Of a stretch of 64,000 nucleotides of DNA, positions 32,161-42,869 are shown one piece after another. The notes below the pieces were generated by a model. It worked only from the letters and a program-made list of their open reading frames with translations. It had not been told where the DNA came from and searched no databases. Where the stretch lies: NCBI RefSeq assembly GCF_018917235.1, contig NZ_JAHLOF010000007.1, positions 1 to 64,000 on the forward strand. The letters run 5' to 3'. How positions within the stretch are numbered: position 1 is the stretch's first letter; each line of letters opens with the position of its first letter. A program made the position numbers and the translations under genes. Source of the stretch: Metaclostridioides mangenotii. Lineage in GTDB: Bacteria; Bacillota; Clostridia; Peptostreptococcales; Peptostreptococcaceae.

Positions 32161-33395
32161 TATTTAGTACTATTTTTCTTGTTCATTTTCATAAGTGTAT
32201 AAGTAGCGAATATTCCTATAAATGCACAAACCACTGAAAGTATGAATATATAAGTGTAACCTGTTTGCCCGTACTTATCTAACCAGTTACCTGCAACTGT
32301 ATAATAGAATGCATCTGGTGAGAATCCTAAAAATGATGCAAAACCAACTACAGCACCAGTAGTCTCAATAGGTATATTTGACTCAGAAACTGTAGCAAAA
32401 TAAATTCCTCTAGCTCCAAATAAAATTACACTTAGTATTATCATGTTAATAACTGCTATCCACATAAATGATGGACTCTTTGGAATAAATAAGAATGCTG
32501 CAGTACTTACAGCCATAAATAAAAATCCTACAAATAATACTTTAATAGATGATCCAACCTTATCAGTAACTATTCCTGTAATAGGCGATGCACCCATTTT
32601 AATAACATATGTTCTAATTATTGATAGTGCAGAAACTAATGTTAAAGGCATTACATAAACTTCCGATAAGTATGGACTTAAATATGTTAAACTTGAGAAT
32701 ACAAGATAAACTGAGAATATAGTTAAACCTAATAACCAAGCTTTTGGCATAGTTATCACTTTTAAGAAAGATGAAATACTCATTCCATCATTTGATTCTT
32801 CAGTGTCTTTAACATCATCAATTAAGAAGTATAATATTATTCCGCAAACTATTGAGGATATAGAATATAGCCAAACAACATATTTAAATCCTACTGTTAT
32901 TTCAGCAAATTTACCAAAGAAATAAAGTCCTATAAAAGAAATAACTGTTCCTGCTATTCCTGATAGACCTTCATAGAATCCAAATAATCTACCTTGCTCA
33001 GATTCATCGCCAAGCATTCTTATAACTTTAACCGAGGCTGGGAAGAATGTCATTATAGTTGTGAATCCCCACAAAACGAACATTACAACTAACATACCGT
33101 ATGATGGGAATGTAGCAAAGTAAAATCCTAAAAGTCCCGAAACAACTAGTGAAAGTGTGATCAGTTTTTTTACAGAAAATTTGTCTGCAAACCAACCTCC
33201 TACGAAGTAAGATACCATTGCAACCATACCATAAGTACTAAGTAAGTTACCAATTTGAGTATGGCTAAGTGATAATGCCTGTTGCATAGGATCATAAAAT
33301 GCCGATTTCATATATGGCAAACTATACATTGCTGTCATACCAAATGCTAATATAAAAATAATTGAAAATCTTTTAATATTGCTCTTTTTTTCCAT
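32160..33395 (-). CDS. MFS transporter
   Basis: 12-TM pattern, GGWFADKFSVKKLITLSLV. Confidence 0.9.
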   Translation of the reverse strand: MEKKSNIKRFSIIFILAFGMTAMYSLPYMKSAFYDPMQQALSLSHTQIGNLLSTYGMVAMVSYFVGGWFADKFSVKKLITLSLVVSGLLGFYFATFPSYGMLVVMFVLWGFTTIMTFFPASVKVIRMLGDESEQGRLFGFYEGLSGIAGTVISFIGLYFFGKFAEITVGFKYVVWLYSISSIVCGIILYFLIDDVKDTEESNDGMSISSFLKVITMPKAWLLGLTIFSVYLVFSSLTYLSPYLSEVYVMPLTLVSALSIIRTYVIKMGASPITGIVTDKVGSSIKVLFVGFLFMAVSTAAFLFIPKSPSFMWIAVINMIILSVILFGARGIYFATVSESNIPIETTGAVVGFASFLGFSPDAFYYTVAGNWLDKYGQTGYTYIFILSVVCAFIGIFATYTLMKMNKKNSTK

Positions 33396-33454
33396 GGTTA
33401 GTCTCCTTGTTGTATTTAATATCTATCTTACTAAATAATTTTATTTTTATTATA

Positions 33455-34615
33455 TTACTTAATTTTTTCAATAGATTTAGAGAAATCATTTATTATGTCT
33501 TTTGATGATTCAAGTCCTAAGGCTATTCTTATTAGATTTTCTCCATCCATTTGAACTAGCGTATGTTCTTCTCCTAAACTAGTAGCTATCGTACATACTT
33601 CTAATGAGTTCATTAACTTTCTACTAGCCTGATCCCTTGTAAGTCCATTTATCCCATCCTTTAGTTTGAATGAAACTACTCCACCGCCAAGTCCATTCAT
33701 TTGAGTTTGACATAACTCATACTGAGGATGTGATTTTAAAGCTGGATACTTAACTATTTCAACATTTTCGTTGTTCTCTAAGAATTCAGCAACTAATAAA
33801 GCATTTTCACAGTGTTTTTTGATTCTCATGTCTAATGTCTTTATACCTCTTAATATAAGCCATGCATTTATTGGAGACATGGAAGCTCCTGTGAAACAAC
33901 ATAAGCTTGGCCATCTTACTAGATCTATTAATTCTTTAGAGCCGGCAACAGAACCACCTAATGCGTCTCCATGACCGTTCATATATTTTGTTAAACTGTG
34001 TATAACTAAATCTGCTCCTAAATCTAATGGCCTTTGAACAATAGGAGTTCCAAAAGTACTGTCTACTATCAATAAGCTCTTATGTTCATGTGCTATGTCT
34101 GCTACAGTTTTTATATCAACCAAGTCTAATGATGGGTTTAAAGGAGTTTCAACATAAACAATTTTCGTATTCGCCTTCATTTCATCTTTAATATTTTGTG
34201 GATTTATAGCATCTACAAATGTAATTTCTACTCCAAATTTTGAAAGTAATTCGCTCATAAATAGTTTTGTATGTGAGAATATGCCATTTGAACTTATTAT
34301 ATGGTCTCCACTTTTAACCAAAGCCAATAGAGTAGATGTTATTGCACCCATTCCAGATGTACTTGAGATAGCGCTTTCTGCATTGTCAAGCATAGCTAAT
34401 TTAGACTCTAACTCTGTTAATGTAGGATTACATTCTCTTGAATACACATACCCCCAAGTCATACATAACTCTTCAAAATGTTCAACTGAATTTGCTGCAA
34501 AAGTCGCAGTCTGATATATTGGAGAAGCCAAAGATCCTGTTGTCGGATCTGGCTCATGACCCCAATGAATTATTTTTGTCTCTAGTTCATGATTGTTATT
34601 CATACTCATTTTCAT
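33455..34615 (-). CDS. methionine gamma-lyase-like Cys/Met metabolism PLP enzyme
   Basis: SSTSGMGAI, HSLTKYMNGHGDALGG (PLP lysine). Start chosen after TGGAGG. Confidence 0.88.
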   Translation of the reverse strand: MKMSMNNNHELETKIIHWGHEPDPTTGSLASPIYQTATFAANSVEHFEELCMTWGYVYSRECNPTLTELESKLAMLDNAESAISSTSGMGAITSTLLALVKSGDHIISSNGIFSHTKLFMSELLSKFGVEITFVDAINPQNIKDEMKANTKIVYVETPLNPSLDLVDIKTVADIAHEHKSLLIVDSTFGTPIVQRPLDLGADLVIHSLTKYMNGHGDALGGSVAGSKELIDLVRWPSLCCFTGASMSPINAWLILRGIKTLDMRIKKHCENALLVAEFLENNENVEIVKYPALKSHPQYELCQTQMNGLGGGVVSFKLKDGINGLTRDQASRKLMNSLEVCTIATSLGEEHTLVQMDGENLIRIALGLESSKDIINDFSKSIEKIK

Positions 34616-34770
34616 TTCCTCCATGCAATTAATAAATATCGTTTTCACACTTAGTGTTCCTCAAATTTGTATATAAAATCCAATTTGTAAAATACCAAGT
34701 TTAATAGCTCATTCTGCAAATGATTTTATTCATTCGACATATAAATACTTTTTTCTCTTTGTCATAACCT

Positions 34771-34801
34771 ATTATAAACTCTATAGTAACTATAGAGTCA
34801 A
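34771..34801 (-). promoter_or_regulatory. MerR-type promoter/operator (19-bp spacer)
   Basis: Minus strand TTGACT-CTATAGTTACTATAGAGTT-TATAAT; perfect 10-bp-arm palindrome at 34778-34798. Confidence 0.75.
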
Positions 34802-35083
34802 TATCTTTTTATCATGATTTTATTGTATTTAACGGGAATTTTAATCCTTTTTTACATATTTTTTATCTTAACACTGTATCAGCAATAGAGTTATTGCAGT
34901 TTTAGGGCAAAGTTTAAGACAGTACATATAAGCTAGATGAATATATATATAAATCTACATCATTATGCTTAAATTAATACTGTCTTAATAAATATTTTGA
35001 TTACAAATATTATTTAAATTCTGTATTAAATAAACTATCGTTTAATAAATTCAAATTTTTTAAATTATAATCAAAAGACATCA

Positions 35084-36049
35084 TTAAACCCCAACTACAG
35101 TTCCAACTCCCCAAGTTCCACAAATTTCGGGTGACAGATTAGCGATTACTGTATTATCACTACCTCTTATAACCGATATGTCACCAGAACTATAGTTGGC
35201 AACATACACTATATTTCTAAAGACATCAATTGCTATATCGTAAGGTGCAACCCCTACTCTCATAGATCTAATAACTTTGTCAGTACTACCATCAATTACT
35301 GATATAGTACCACTTGTAGTATTTGAAACATAAATCAAATTTGTAATAGGGTTTACACTCAAAAATTGAGGTCTTTTCTCAACCACTATATTATCTAATA
35401 TACAATTCGTTTCTTCATCTAATACCGTTACATAATCTGTACTCGATGAATTATATCCGATATAAACTTTATTTGTATTTGGATTTACTGCTATCCCAGA
35501 CGGTGCAGAATCTACATCTACATAATCTAATACAGAGTTTGAGATTCCATCTACTACTGTGATATTATTAGATCCATTATTAGTGATATAGATCCTATTT
35601 GTATTTAAATTTATATCTATTTTTGCTTGTGAGCTTCCTTTTGGAGTCTTAATATTATTTATAACTTTGTTAGTTATACCATCAATAACAGATACAAATC
35701 TTGATCCCCTATTAGCTACGTATATTAAGTTTGTATTTGGATTAACTCGAACATAAAATGGAGACTCTCCAACCTCAATTTTTTTTACGACCTTATTAAC
35801 TCTTGCATCAACTACTAAGACGTTATTTCCAGTAATATTTGCAATATAAACTAATTTAGTAAAATTATTTACATCTACACCTCTAATATCTGACGAAACC
35901 TTTATTTTTTCAATTATATTGAAATTTACACCATCAACTACTGAAATTACACCTTTTGATGATTCCATGCCCAATCCTGAAATATAAATATTACATTTTT
36001 TGCTTTTACAGTCATTTTCGACATCACGTTTTAAACCGTGATCATTCAT
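35084..36049 (-). CDS. YVTN-type beta-propeller repeat protein
   Basis: Repeats of NPNTNLIYVANRGSRFVSVIDGITNKVINNI type; no signal peptide visible. Confidence 0.88.
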   Translation of the reverse strand: MNDHGLKRDVENDCKSKKCNIYISGLGMESSKGVISVVDGVNFNIIEKIKVSSDIRGVDVNNFTKLVYIANITGNNVLVVDARVNKVVKKIEVGESPFYVRVNPNTNLIYVANRGSRFVSVIDGITNKVINNIKTPKGSSQAKIDINLNTNRIYITNNGSNNITVVDGISNSVLDYVDVDSAPSGIAVNPNTNKVYIGYNSSSTDYVTVLDEETNCILDNIVVEKRPQFLSVNPITNLIYVSNTTSGTISVIDGSTDKVIRSMRVGVAPYDIAIDVFRNIVYVANYSSGDISVIRGSDNTVIANLSPEICGTWGVGTVVGV

Positions 36050-36166
36050 TGATAACCAACCTCCTATCAGAAGTAACCAATAAAGATTTAACTAATATTT
36101 ATTTTATGTAAAGCAAATATTTATGTTCTTCTTAGGTAAAAAGCAACTATATATTAAAAAATACAT

Positions 36167-36207
36167 TTAAAAAGGAGATTATTTTATATAAATAATCTCC
36201 TTTTTAA
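36167..36207 (-). terminator. intrinsic terminator after merR, 18-bp arms
   Basis: TTAAAAAGGAGATTATTT tatat AAATAATCTCCTTTTTAA. Confidence 0.7.
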
Positions 36208-36224
36208 TCAAAATTAATTTAATT

Positions 36225-37091
36225 TTATACTAAGCATCTAAGGTCTATTTCTCTTTTCTTTACCTGTATCTGTATTTCTGTCAATAAATCATCCTTGTGA
36301 CTAGCCGATAGTGGATCTACAATTGGAATCTCGTAAATATACCCCTCAACTGGAATTCTCTTGTACTCTACATAATCGACAATTTTTTTTATATGTTCGT
36401 AATTGCCACTGTAATCTCCCTTATATGTCATACAAATAAAATCACCAGAAGAAATTTCAGATATATACTTTTGAGACTTTTCATTAAAAAGATCTCTTTC
36501 TACAGTTACAAAACTGTTCTCATAATTTACTCTATTTTCTTTTATAAAATTATCGATAGAAATTAGTCCACTTACTCCACCGTAAAAAACAGATATATTT
36601 TCTTCTAAGATATTTGCTATCTGTCTTCTAGACAACTCTAATGTCTCTTCGTGGCTTAAACCTTCTTCATAGTCTATAGACAAAATACTTCTTTTCGGTA
36701 TATGTTTTCTTATTATCTTTCCTACTTCATCAGCTTTGAAACCTTTCTCAATGGTCTCTTTTTTTGTACTTAAAACTTTTTTGATTAACTCTAATTCTTT
36801 AATTTTATCTTCTACCATTCCTATTTTACTATTTAACAATTTTAATATTTCTTCATTACTATCTTCTAAATTTACTTTTATCTCTTTAAGTGACATCCCC
36901 AGGTATTTTAAATACTTGATTAAATCAAGTTGAGAGAACTGATCGATAGAATAATATCTATAACCGCTATCGTAATCGACATGTACTGGCTTAAATAAGT
37001 CAATTTGATCGTAATATCTGAGTGTCTGAATGCTTATTTTATGAAGTTTTGCCATTTCACCTATAGAAAAGTATTTACTCATGTGATCCAC
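36225..37091 (-). CDS. MerR family regulator with C-terminal effector domain
   Basis: YFSIGEMAKLHKISIQTLRYYDQIDLFKPVHVDYDSGYRYYS. Confidence 0.92.
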   Translation of the reverse strand: MDHMSKYFSIGEMAKLHKISIQTLRYYDQIDLFKPVHVDYDSGYRYYSIDQFSQLDLIKYLKYLGMSLKEIKVNLEDSNEEILKLLNSKIGMVEDKIKELELIKKVLSTKKETIEKGFKADEVGKIIRKHIPKRSILSIDYEEGLSHEETLELSRRQIANILEENISVFYGGVSGLISIDNFIKENRVNYENSFVTVERDLFNEKSQKYISEISSGDFICMTYKGDYSGNYEHIKKIVDYVEYKRIPVEGYIYEIPIVDPLSASHKDDLLTEIQIQVKKREIDLRCLV

Positions 37092-37100
37092 CCTCTATCA

Positions 37101-37784
37101 TTATTTAAATATATTCCATGGGTATTCATTTGGCTGTGAAGATTCAAATTCCATTTTTTCTTTGGTCGTTGGATGCACTATTTCAATTTTTTGTGACCAA
37201 AGTGCTAATTGTTGCCCTACTTTATTCATCTTTTGACCATATCTTTGATCGCCATATAGCGGATGATTTCTGCTTGCAAACTGAACTCTAATTTGATGAG
37301 ACCTTCCAGTCTTCAAATCGACTTCGACCATACTCAAGTCGCCCTTACTAGAAATTAAATTGTAGCTTAGTTCAGCATTTTTGGCTTCTTTATGATCTTT
37401 GTTTACTATACTTACCGTATTAGTTTTTTTATTTTTATATAAATAGTCTTTGTACACATCATTTTCCTTATTGAAACTTCCATGTACTATAGCTCTATAA
37501 GTCTTTTTAAAAGTTTTATTTCTGACTTGTTCAGAAAGTCTAGAAGCAGCTTTAGAAGTCTTGGCAAACACCATAACTCCACCAACAGGTCTATCAAGCC
37601 TGTGAACAAGCCCAATAAAAACATTTCCCGGTTTATTGTATTTATCTTTTACATATTTTTTTAGTAAATTCACCATATCTTTATCATTTGTTTTATCCGA
37701 CTGAGATAGTATGTTTACAGGTTTTTCAACTACTAGAAGATGGTTATCTTCGTAAATAACTTTTACCACTATATGCTCTCCCAT
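37101..37784 (-). CDS. RluA family pseudouridine synthase
   Basis: GLVHRLDRPVGGVMVFAKT and KTGRSHQIRVQFA. Confidence 0.93.
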   Translation of the reverse strand: MGEHIVVKVIYEDNHLLVVEKPVNILSQSDKTNDKDMVNLLKKYVKDKYNKPGNVFIGLVHRLDRPVGGVMVFAKTSKAASRLSEQVRNKTFKKTYRAIVHGSFNKENDVYKDYLYKNKKTNTVSIVNKDHKEAKNAELSYNLISSKGDLSMVEVDLKTGRSHQIRVQFASRNHPLYGDQRYGQKMNKVGQQLALWSQKIEIVHPTTKEKMEFESSQPNEYPWNIFK

Positions 37785-38641
37785 CTACCAAATATTCCGC
37801 ACGGTAATATTTTACCGTCTCTAGATGCTGGTATTCCAAGTTCTCCACCGTATATATTACCATCTTTTACTTTTTTTCCAATTGTTGTTGATAGAACATT
37901 TTCTAGGACTATAGGAGAAAAACCTGTAGTGTATGAATTTATTAAGAAAAATAGAGGATCATCAGAAAGAACTCCCATACATAACTCAACAAAACTAAAT
38001 AGTTTCTCTTCTATTTGCCAAACTTCTCCTTTAGGTCCACGTCCATATGAAGGTGGATCCATGATTATTGCATCGTATTTTTTACCTCTTCTTATCTCTC
38101 TCTCAACGAATTTTACTACATCGTCTACTATAAATCTAACTTGTCTAGATTTAAGTCCAGACAATTCTATATTATCCTTTGCCCAATTTACCATTCCTTT
38201 TGCTGCGTCAACATGACAAACCTCGGCTCCTGCATAAGAACAAGCGACTGTCGCTCCTCCAGTATAAGCAAATAAATTTAATACCTTTATTGGTCTATTT
38301 GCTCCTTTTATCTTATCCATCATCCAATCCCAATTTGCAGCTTGCTCAGGAAAAAGACCTGTATGTTTAAATCCAGTTGGTTTTATATGGAACTTAAGTG
38401 CTTTGTAATTTATAGTCCATTGCTCTGGATACTTTTTTTTATGCTCCCATTGTCCTCCACCTCTATTACTTCTATGATAGTGACCATGTGGATTTTTCCA
38501 TAGAGCCCATTCAGATTCCATAGGCCAGACTACTTGAGGGTCAGGCCTTCTAAGGACATATTGACCCCAACGCTCTAATTTCTCTCCATTTCCCATATCT
38601 ATTAATTCATAATCTTTCCATTTATCTGCAAGTAATAACAT
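37769..38641 (-). CDS. class I SAM-dependent methyltransferase (RlmI-like)
   Basis: VLNLFAYTGGATVACSYAGAEVCHVDAAKGMV and IIMDPPSYGRGPKGEVWQ. Confidence 0.88.
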   Translation of the reverse strand: MLLLADKWKDYELIDMGNGEKLERWGQYVLRRPDPQVVWPMESEWALWKNPHGHYHRSNRGGGQWEHKKKYPEQWTINYKALKFHIKPTGFKHTGLFPEQAANWDWMMDKIKGANRPIKVLNLFAYTGGATVACSYAGAEVCHVDAAKGMVNWAKDNIELSGLKSRQVRFIVDDVVKFVEREIRRGKKYDAIIMDPPSYGRGPKGEVWQIEEKLFSFVELCMGVLSDDPLFFLINSYTTGFSPIVLENVLSTTIGKKVKDGNIYGGELGIPASRDGKILPCGIFGRWESI

Positions 38642-38776
38642 TTTTTCCTCCTGTTAAATACATCTAATATTCAGTATTATACCATAATTTTATAAGCTTT
38701 ATGTTGTTTTTGTTAACACAATTATATCTCAATTCATACACTATTATAGTTTAAGTAAAGTAGAGAGGAGATTTCT

Positions 38777-39472
38777 ATGATTAATTATCGTGTTAATGCA
38801 AATTGTACTCACAATCTTTTATACGTAAGATTCAACGAAGAATTTGGGAGGGAAGGATATTTTTCTTACGATATGCAATACCCCTCATTGTTTAATATCG
38901 CCGGACAACAAAATGCTGGAAACCCAGGAGTTTTAAGAGATATAAACACCGCCATAAAAAAATCTGTTGATGATTTTAAAACTGGAATTTCTGAAGAAGC
39001 CGCTGCCTATAACAAAAATGCTGAAAACAGTTCTCAAACACCTAGCAGATTCAATGTTACTTCCAACTATGCAATAACATTTAGTATGAATTCAACATTA
39101 AGTTGTATTCTAGATTTAAAAGGTCAAGCTACATCCGCTGGAATTTTGTATAATACCCTAAACAATTACAATGTAGATCTAATCACTGGGAAAGAACTTA
39201 CTCTTGCAGATGTATTTAATTCAGATGTAGATTATATCAATCTTGTATCCGAGTACATAAAATCTACAATTACTGAAAATATTAATTGGTTTTATGCACT
39301 TGATAATTTTGAGATTCCCGCTGATCAAGCATTCTATTTAACATTTGATGGTGTTGTAATTTATTTTGGAATAGATCAAATTGCTCCAGCGGAATTCGGT
39401 ATACCTAAATTTAAGATTAACTATGCCGACTATGGTACTGAGATAAACCCTAGATTTTTCTGCGCTTTTTAA
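38777..39472 (+). CDS. DUF3298/DUF4163 (RsiV-like) domain protein
   Basis: NYNVDLITGKELTLADVFNS and ADQAFYLTFDGVVIYF; no signal peptide. Confidence 0.7.
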   Translation: MINYRVNANCTHNLLYVRFNEEFGREGYFSYDMQYPSLFNIAGQQNAGNPGVLRDINTAIKKSVDDFKTGISEEAAAYNKNAENSSQTPSRFNVTSNYAITFSMNSTLSCILDLKGQATSAGILYNTLNNYNVDLITGKELTLADVFNSDVDYINLVSEYIKSTITENINWFYALDNFEIPADQAFYLTFDGVVIYFGIDQIAPAEFGIPKFKINYADYGTEINPRFFCAF

Positions 39473-39475
39473 TCT

Positions 39476-39510
39476 AAAAAAGGTGATAACGTATATGTTA
39501 TCACCTTTTT
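39476..39510. terminator. bidirectional intrinsic terminator
   Basis: AAAAAGGTGATAAC gtatat GTTATCACCTTTTT between convergent genes. Confidence 0.75.
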
Positions 39511-39553
39511 AAATTTATACTTGAATTAAATTTTATGTTTTAATTAATTTTAG

Positions 39554-42500
39554 CTATTCTCCTAAATTGTATACCTTAAGCTTATCTTCATCTATCTTCT
39601 CTTTTCTGACTCCTACCATAGCCTTTAGTGTATCAAGAGATGTCATTACCTCGGTTGAGAACTCTATTGCAGTTCTTCTTATCTTAAATCCGTCTCTCGT
39701 TGAATCATTACCTTTTGTAGGTGTATTTATCACTAGATCTACTTGCTTATTTCTTATTACATCTAGTATATTGGGTCTAGCTTCTTCTACTCTATTTACA
39801 ATTTCAGCTTCTATTCCATGTTCCCTTAAGCTATTTGCTGTACCTTCTGTAGCTACAAAAGTGTATCCAAGATCTCTCATATCTTTTGCTATATTTATAA
39901 ATTCTTCTTTATCATTGTCATTAATAGTTGCCAGAACAACACCTCTTTCGTCAGACATATGTTTTCCAGCTGCTATAAATCCTTTGTAAAGGGCTTCTTC
40001 TAGATTTTCTCCAACTCCAAGAACTTCTCCCGTAGACTTCATTTCCGGTCCAAGACTTACTTCTACTTTAGATAGTTTTGACATAGAGAATACTGGAACC
40101 TTTACAGATACTAACTCTGGTTCTTTGTATATTCCTGTTCCATATCCAATGTCTTTTAACTTATCGCCTAACATGCATTTAGTAGCTATGTCTATTATTG
40201 GTACATTACTAACTTTACTGATATATGGAACCGTTCTGCTCGCTCTTGGATTTACTTCTATTATATATAACTCTCCATGGTATTCTATAAATTGTATATT
40301 TACCATTCCTATCACGTTTAGATCTAGTGCTATTTTCTTAGTATAATCTAGTATTTTTGCTTTTATTTCATCCGAAATATTTTGACTTGGATACATTGTT
40401 ATACTATCCCCAGAGTGAACTCCCGCTCTCTCCAAATGTTCCATTATACCCGGTATTAATATATCTTCTTGATCACATATAGCATCAACTTCTATCTCTC
40501 TACCAGTTAGGTATTTATCTATAAGAACTGGATTTTTACTGTCCCTATTAAATGCATCTTCTAGGTACTGAGTTAATTTTTCTTGGTTGTAAGTTATCTC
40601 CATCCCTTGTCCACCAAGTACATATGAAGGTCTAACTAATACTGGATATTTTAGTTCATTTGCTACTTCAACACCTTCTGCTACAGTCCATACACCTTTT
40701 CCTTTTGGTCTATTTATATCCAATCTCTCTAGAAGTTCATCGAATTTTTCTCTGTCCTCTGCTGCGTCTATATTTACAAAATCTGTACCAAGTATCTTTA
40801 TATTCTTTTCATGTAAAAACTTAGCAAGTTTTATAGCAGTTTGACCACCAAATTGAAGTATAACTCCATCTGGATTTTCTTTTTCTATTATATTTAAAAC
40901 TTCTTCTTCAGTTAATGGTTCAAAGTAAAGTTTATCAGAAGTATCAAAATCTGTACTTACTGTCTCTGGATTGTTATTTATTATTATAGTCTCTATGCCT
41001 TGTCTTCTAAGTGATTTTATACAATGAACTGAGCAATAATCAAACTCAATCCCCTGACCTATTCTTATAGGTCCTGATCCAAGAACTATTACTTTCTTTT
41101 TATCACTTACTTCTACTTCATCGTACTGATCGTAAGTTGAGTAGAAATATGGAGAAAGTGCATCAAATTCTCCTCCGCATGTATCAACCATCTTATAAGC
41201 AGGCTCTATACTATACAGTTTTCTAAGCTCGTATAATTTTTCTGGGCTTAATTTCATTAAATCTGAAATTCCTTTATCCGAGAATCCTTTTTTCTTTAAT
41301 TCTAGCAAGTAATCTTTGTCTAAATCTTCTATCTTAAGCTCTTTTAATTTTTCTTCTTGTTCAACTATCCATTTAAATTTATTTATAAACCATTTGTCTA
41401 CACCAGTTATCTCTTCTATCATCTCTAGCTTATATCCTCTTCTAATCATTTCGGCTAGATCAAATAATCTTTCATCATCGGGTACTACAACTCTTTGTTT
41501 TAGTTCTTCTATTGTTCTCTCTTCAGAAGCTCTGTGGACTAAAGAGTATTTTCCAGTTTCAAGAGATCTTATTCCCTTTAATATCGCAGCCTCAAAATTG
41601 CTACCAATACTCATTATCTCTCCAGTTGCCATCATTTTTGTACCAAGCTTTCTGTTAGCATGTCTAAATTTATCAAATGGCCATTTTGGTATTTTTACCA
41701 CTACATAGTCTAATGTCGGTTCGAAACAAGCGTAAGTCTTTTTTGTGACAGCATTTTCTATTTCGTCTAAAGTATATCCTAATGCAATTTTTGCAGAAAC
41801 TTTTGCTATAGGATATCCAGTTGCCTTAGAAGCGAGTGCTGAAGATCTACTTACTCTAGGATTAATTTCTATTATCGCATATTCTAAACTGTGTGGATTA
41901 AGCGCTATTTGAACATTGCATCCGCCTTTTACTTCTACTGCATTTATTATATCTATAGATGCTTTTCTAAGTAATTGGTACTCTTCATCGCTTAAAGTTT
42001 GACTCGGAGCTACAACTATACTATCTCCAGTATGAACTCCTACGGGGTCTACGTTCTCCATATTACAAACTGTTATACAGTTTCCATTTCCATCTCTTAC
42101 TACTTCGTACTCTATTTCTTTCCATCCTTTTATACTCTTCTCTAAAAGTACTTGTCCTACTGGGCTTAATTGAAGTCCGTGTTGAAGTATCTCTCTAAGT
42201 TCTTCCTCAGTATCTGCGATTCCTCCGCCTGTTCCTCCTAATGTATAAGCTGGTCTAACTACTACTGGATATCCAATCTTATCGGCAAATTTCAAACCAG
42301 ATTCTAAATCTGTGACAATATCACTGATTACTACTGGTTGGTTTATTTCCTTCATCATCTCTCTGAATAAGTCTCTGTCTTCACCTTTTTTGATAGATTC
42401 AACTGAAGTTCCTAAAACTTTTACATTGTATTTTTCTAGTATACCTTTTTCGTGTAGCTCAACTGCAAGGTTAAGACCTGTTTGTCCACCCATTCCTGCA

Positions 42501-42760
42501 AGTAGACTATCTGGCTTTTCTTTTTCTATTATCTTTTCAATAAATTCTACTGTTAATGGCTCTATATATATTTTATCTGCTACCTCTTTGTCAGTCATTA
42601 TAGTAGCTGGGTTACTGTTTATAAGTACAACTTCTACTCCTTCTTCTTTTAGTGCTTGGCAAGCTTGTGTTCCAGAGTAGTCAAATTCTGCTGCTTGCCC
42701 TATTATAATAGGTCCTGAACCTAGTACTAAAGTCTTTTTTACATCTTTTAATTTAGGCAT
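39554..42760 (-). CDS. carB: carbamoyl-phosphate synthase large subunit
   Basis: Two ATP-grasp halves ([46 protein letters not shown]). Confidence 0.98.
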   Translation of the reverse strand: MPKLKDVKKTLVLGSGPIIIGQAAEFDYSGTQACQALKEEGVEVVLINSNPATIMTDKEVADKIYIEPLTVEFIEKIIEKEKPDSLLAGMGGQTGLNLAVELHEKGILEKYNVKVLGTSVESIKKGEDRDLFREMMKEINQPVVISDIVTDLESGLKFADKIGYPVVVRPAYTLGGTGGGIADTEEELREILQHGLQLSPVGQVLLEKSIKGWKEIEYEVVRDGNGNCITVCNMENVDPVGVHTGDSIVVAPSQTLSDEEYQLLRKASIDIINAVEVKGGCNVQIALNPHSLEYAIIEINPRVSRSSALASKATGYPIAKVSAKIALGYTLDEIENAVTKKTYACFEPTLDYVVVKIPKWPFDKFRHANRKLGTKMMATGEIMSIGSNFEAAILKGIRSLETGKYSLVHRASEERTIEELKQRVVVPDDERLFDLAEMIRRGYKLEMIEEITGVDKWFINKFKWIVEQEEKLKELKIEDLDKDYLLELKKKGFSDKGISDLMKLSPEKLYELRKLYSIEPAYKMVDTCGGEFDALSPYFYSTYDQYDEVEVSDKKKVIVLGSGPIRIGQGIEFDYCSVHCIKSLRRQGIETIIINNNPETVSTDFDTSDKLYFEPLTEEEVLNIIEKENPDGVILQFGGQTAIKLAKFLHEKNIKILGTDFVNIDAAEDREKFDELLERLDINRPKGKGVWTVAEGVEVANELKYPVLVRPSYVLGGQGMEITYNQEKLTQYLEDAFNRDSKNPVLIDKYLTGREIEVDAICDQEDILIPGIMEHLERAGVHSGDSITMYPSQNISDEIKAKILDYTKKIALDLNVIGMVNIQFIEYHGELYIIEVNPRASRTVPYISKVSNVPIIDIATKCMLGDKLKDIGYGTGIYKEPELVSVKVPVFSMSKLSKVEVSLGPEMKSTGEVLGVGENLEEALYKGFIAAGKHMSDERGVVLATINDNDKEEFINIAKDMRDLGYTFVATEGTANSLREHGIEAEIVNRVEEARPNILDVIRNKQVDLVINTPTKGNDSTRDGFKIRRTAIEFSTEVMTSLDTLKAMVGVRKEKIDEDKLKVYNLGE

Positions 42761-42869
42761 AATTTTATCTCCTCGCATAACAAATTTTAAATCGGTCCTA
42801 ACTCAAATTACATTTGAGTCCATACCTTCTTTAATCTATACTTATATCCAAACTTTTATCTGAATTCTA

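Noticed and set aside
34602-34764. SAM riboswitch in the leader of the methionine gamma-lyase, or in the metH leader
   Set aside because: No SAM-I/S-box core sequence seen in either leader.
35084-36049. YVTN protein as a tandem DNA repeat region
   Set aside because: Repeats are at protein level (beta-propeller blades) and divergent at DNA level; a conventional coding explanation suffices.
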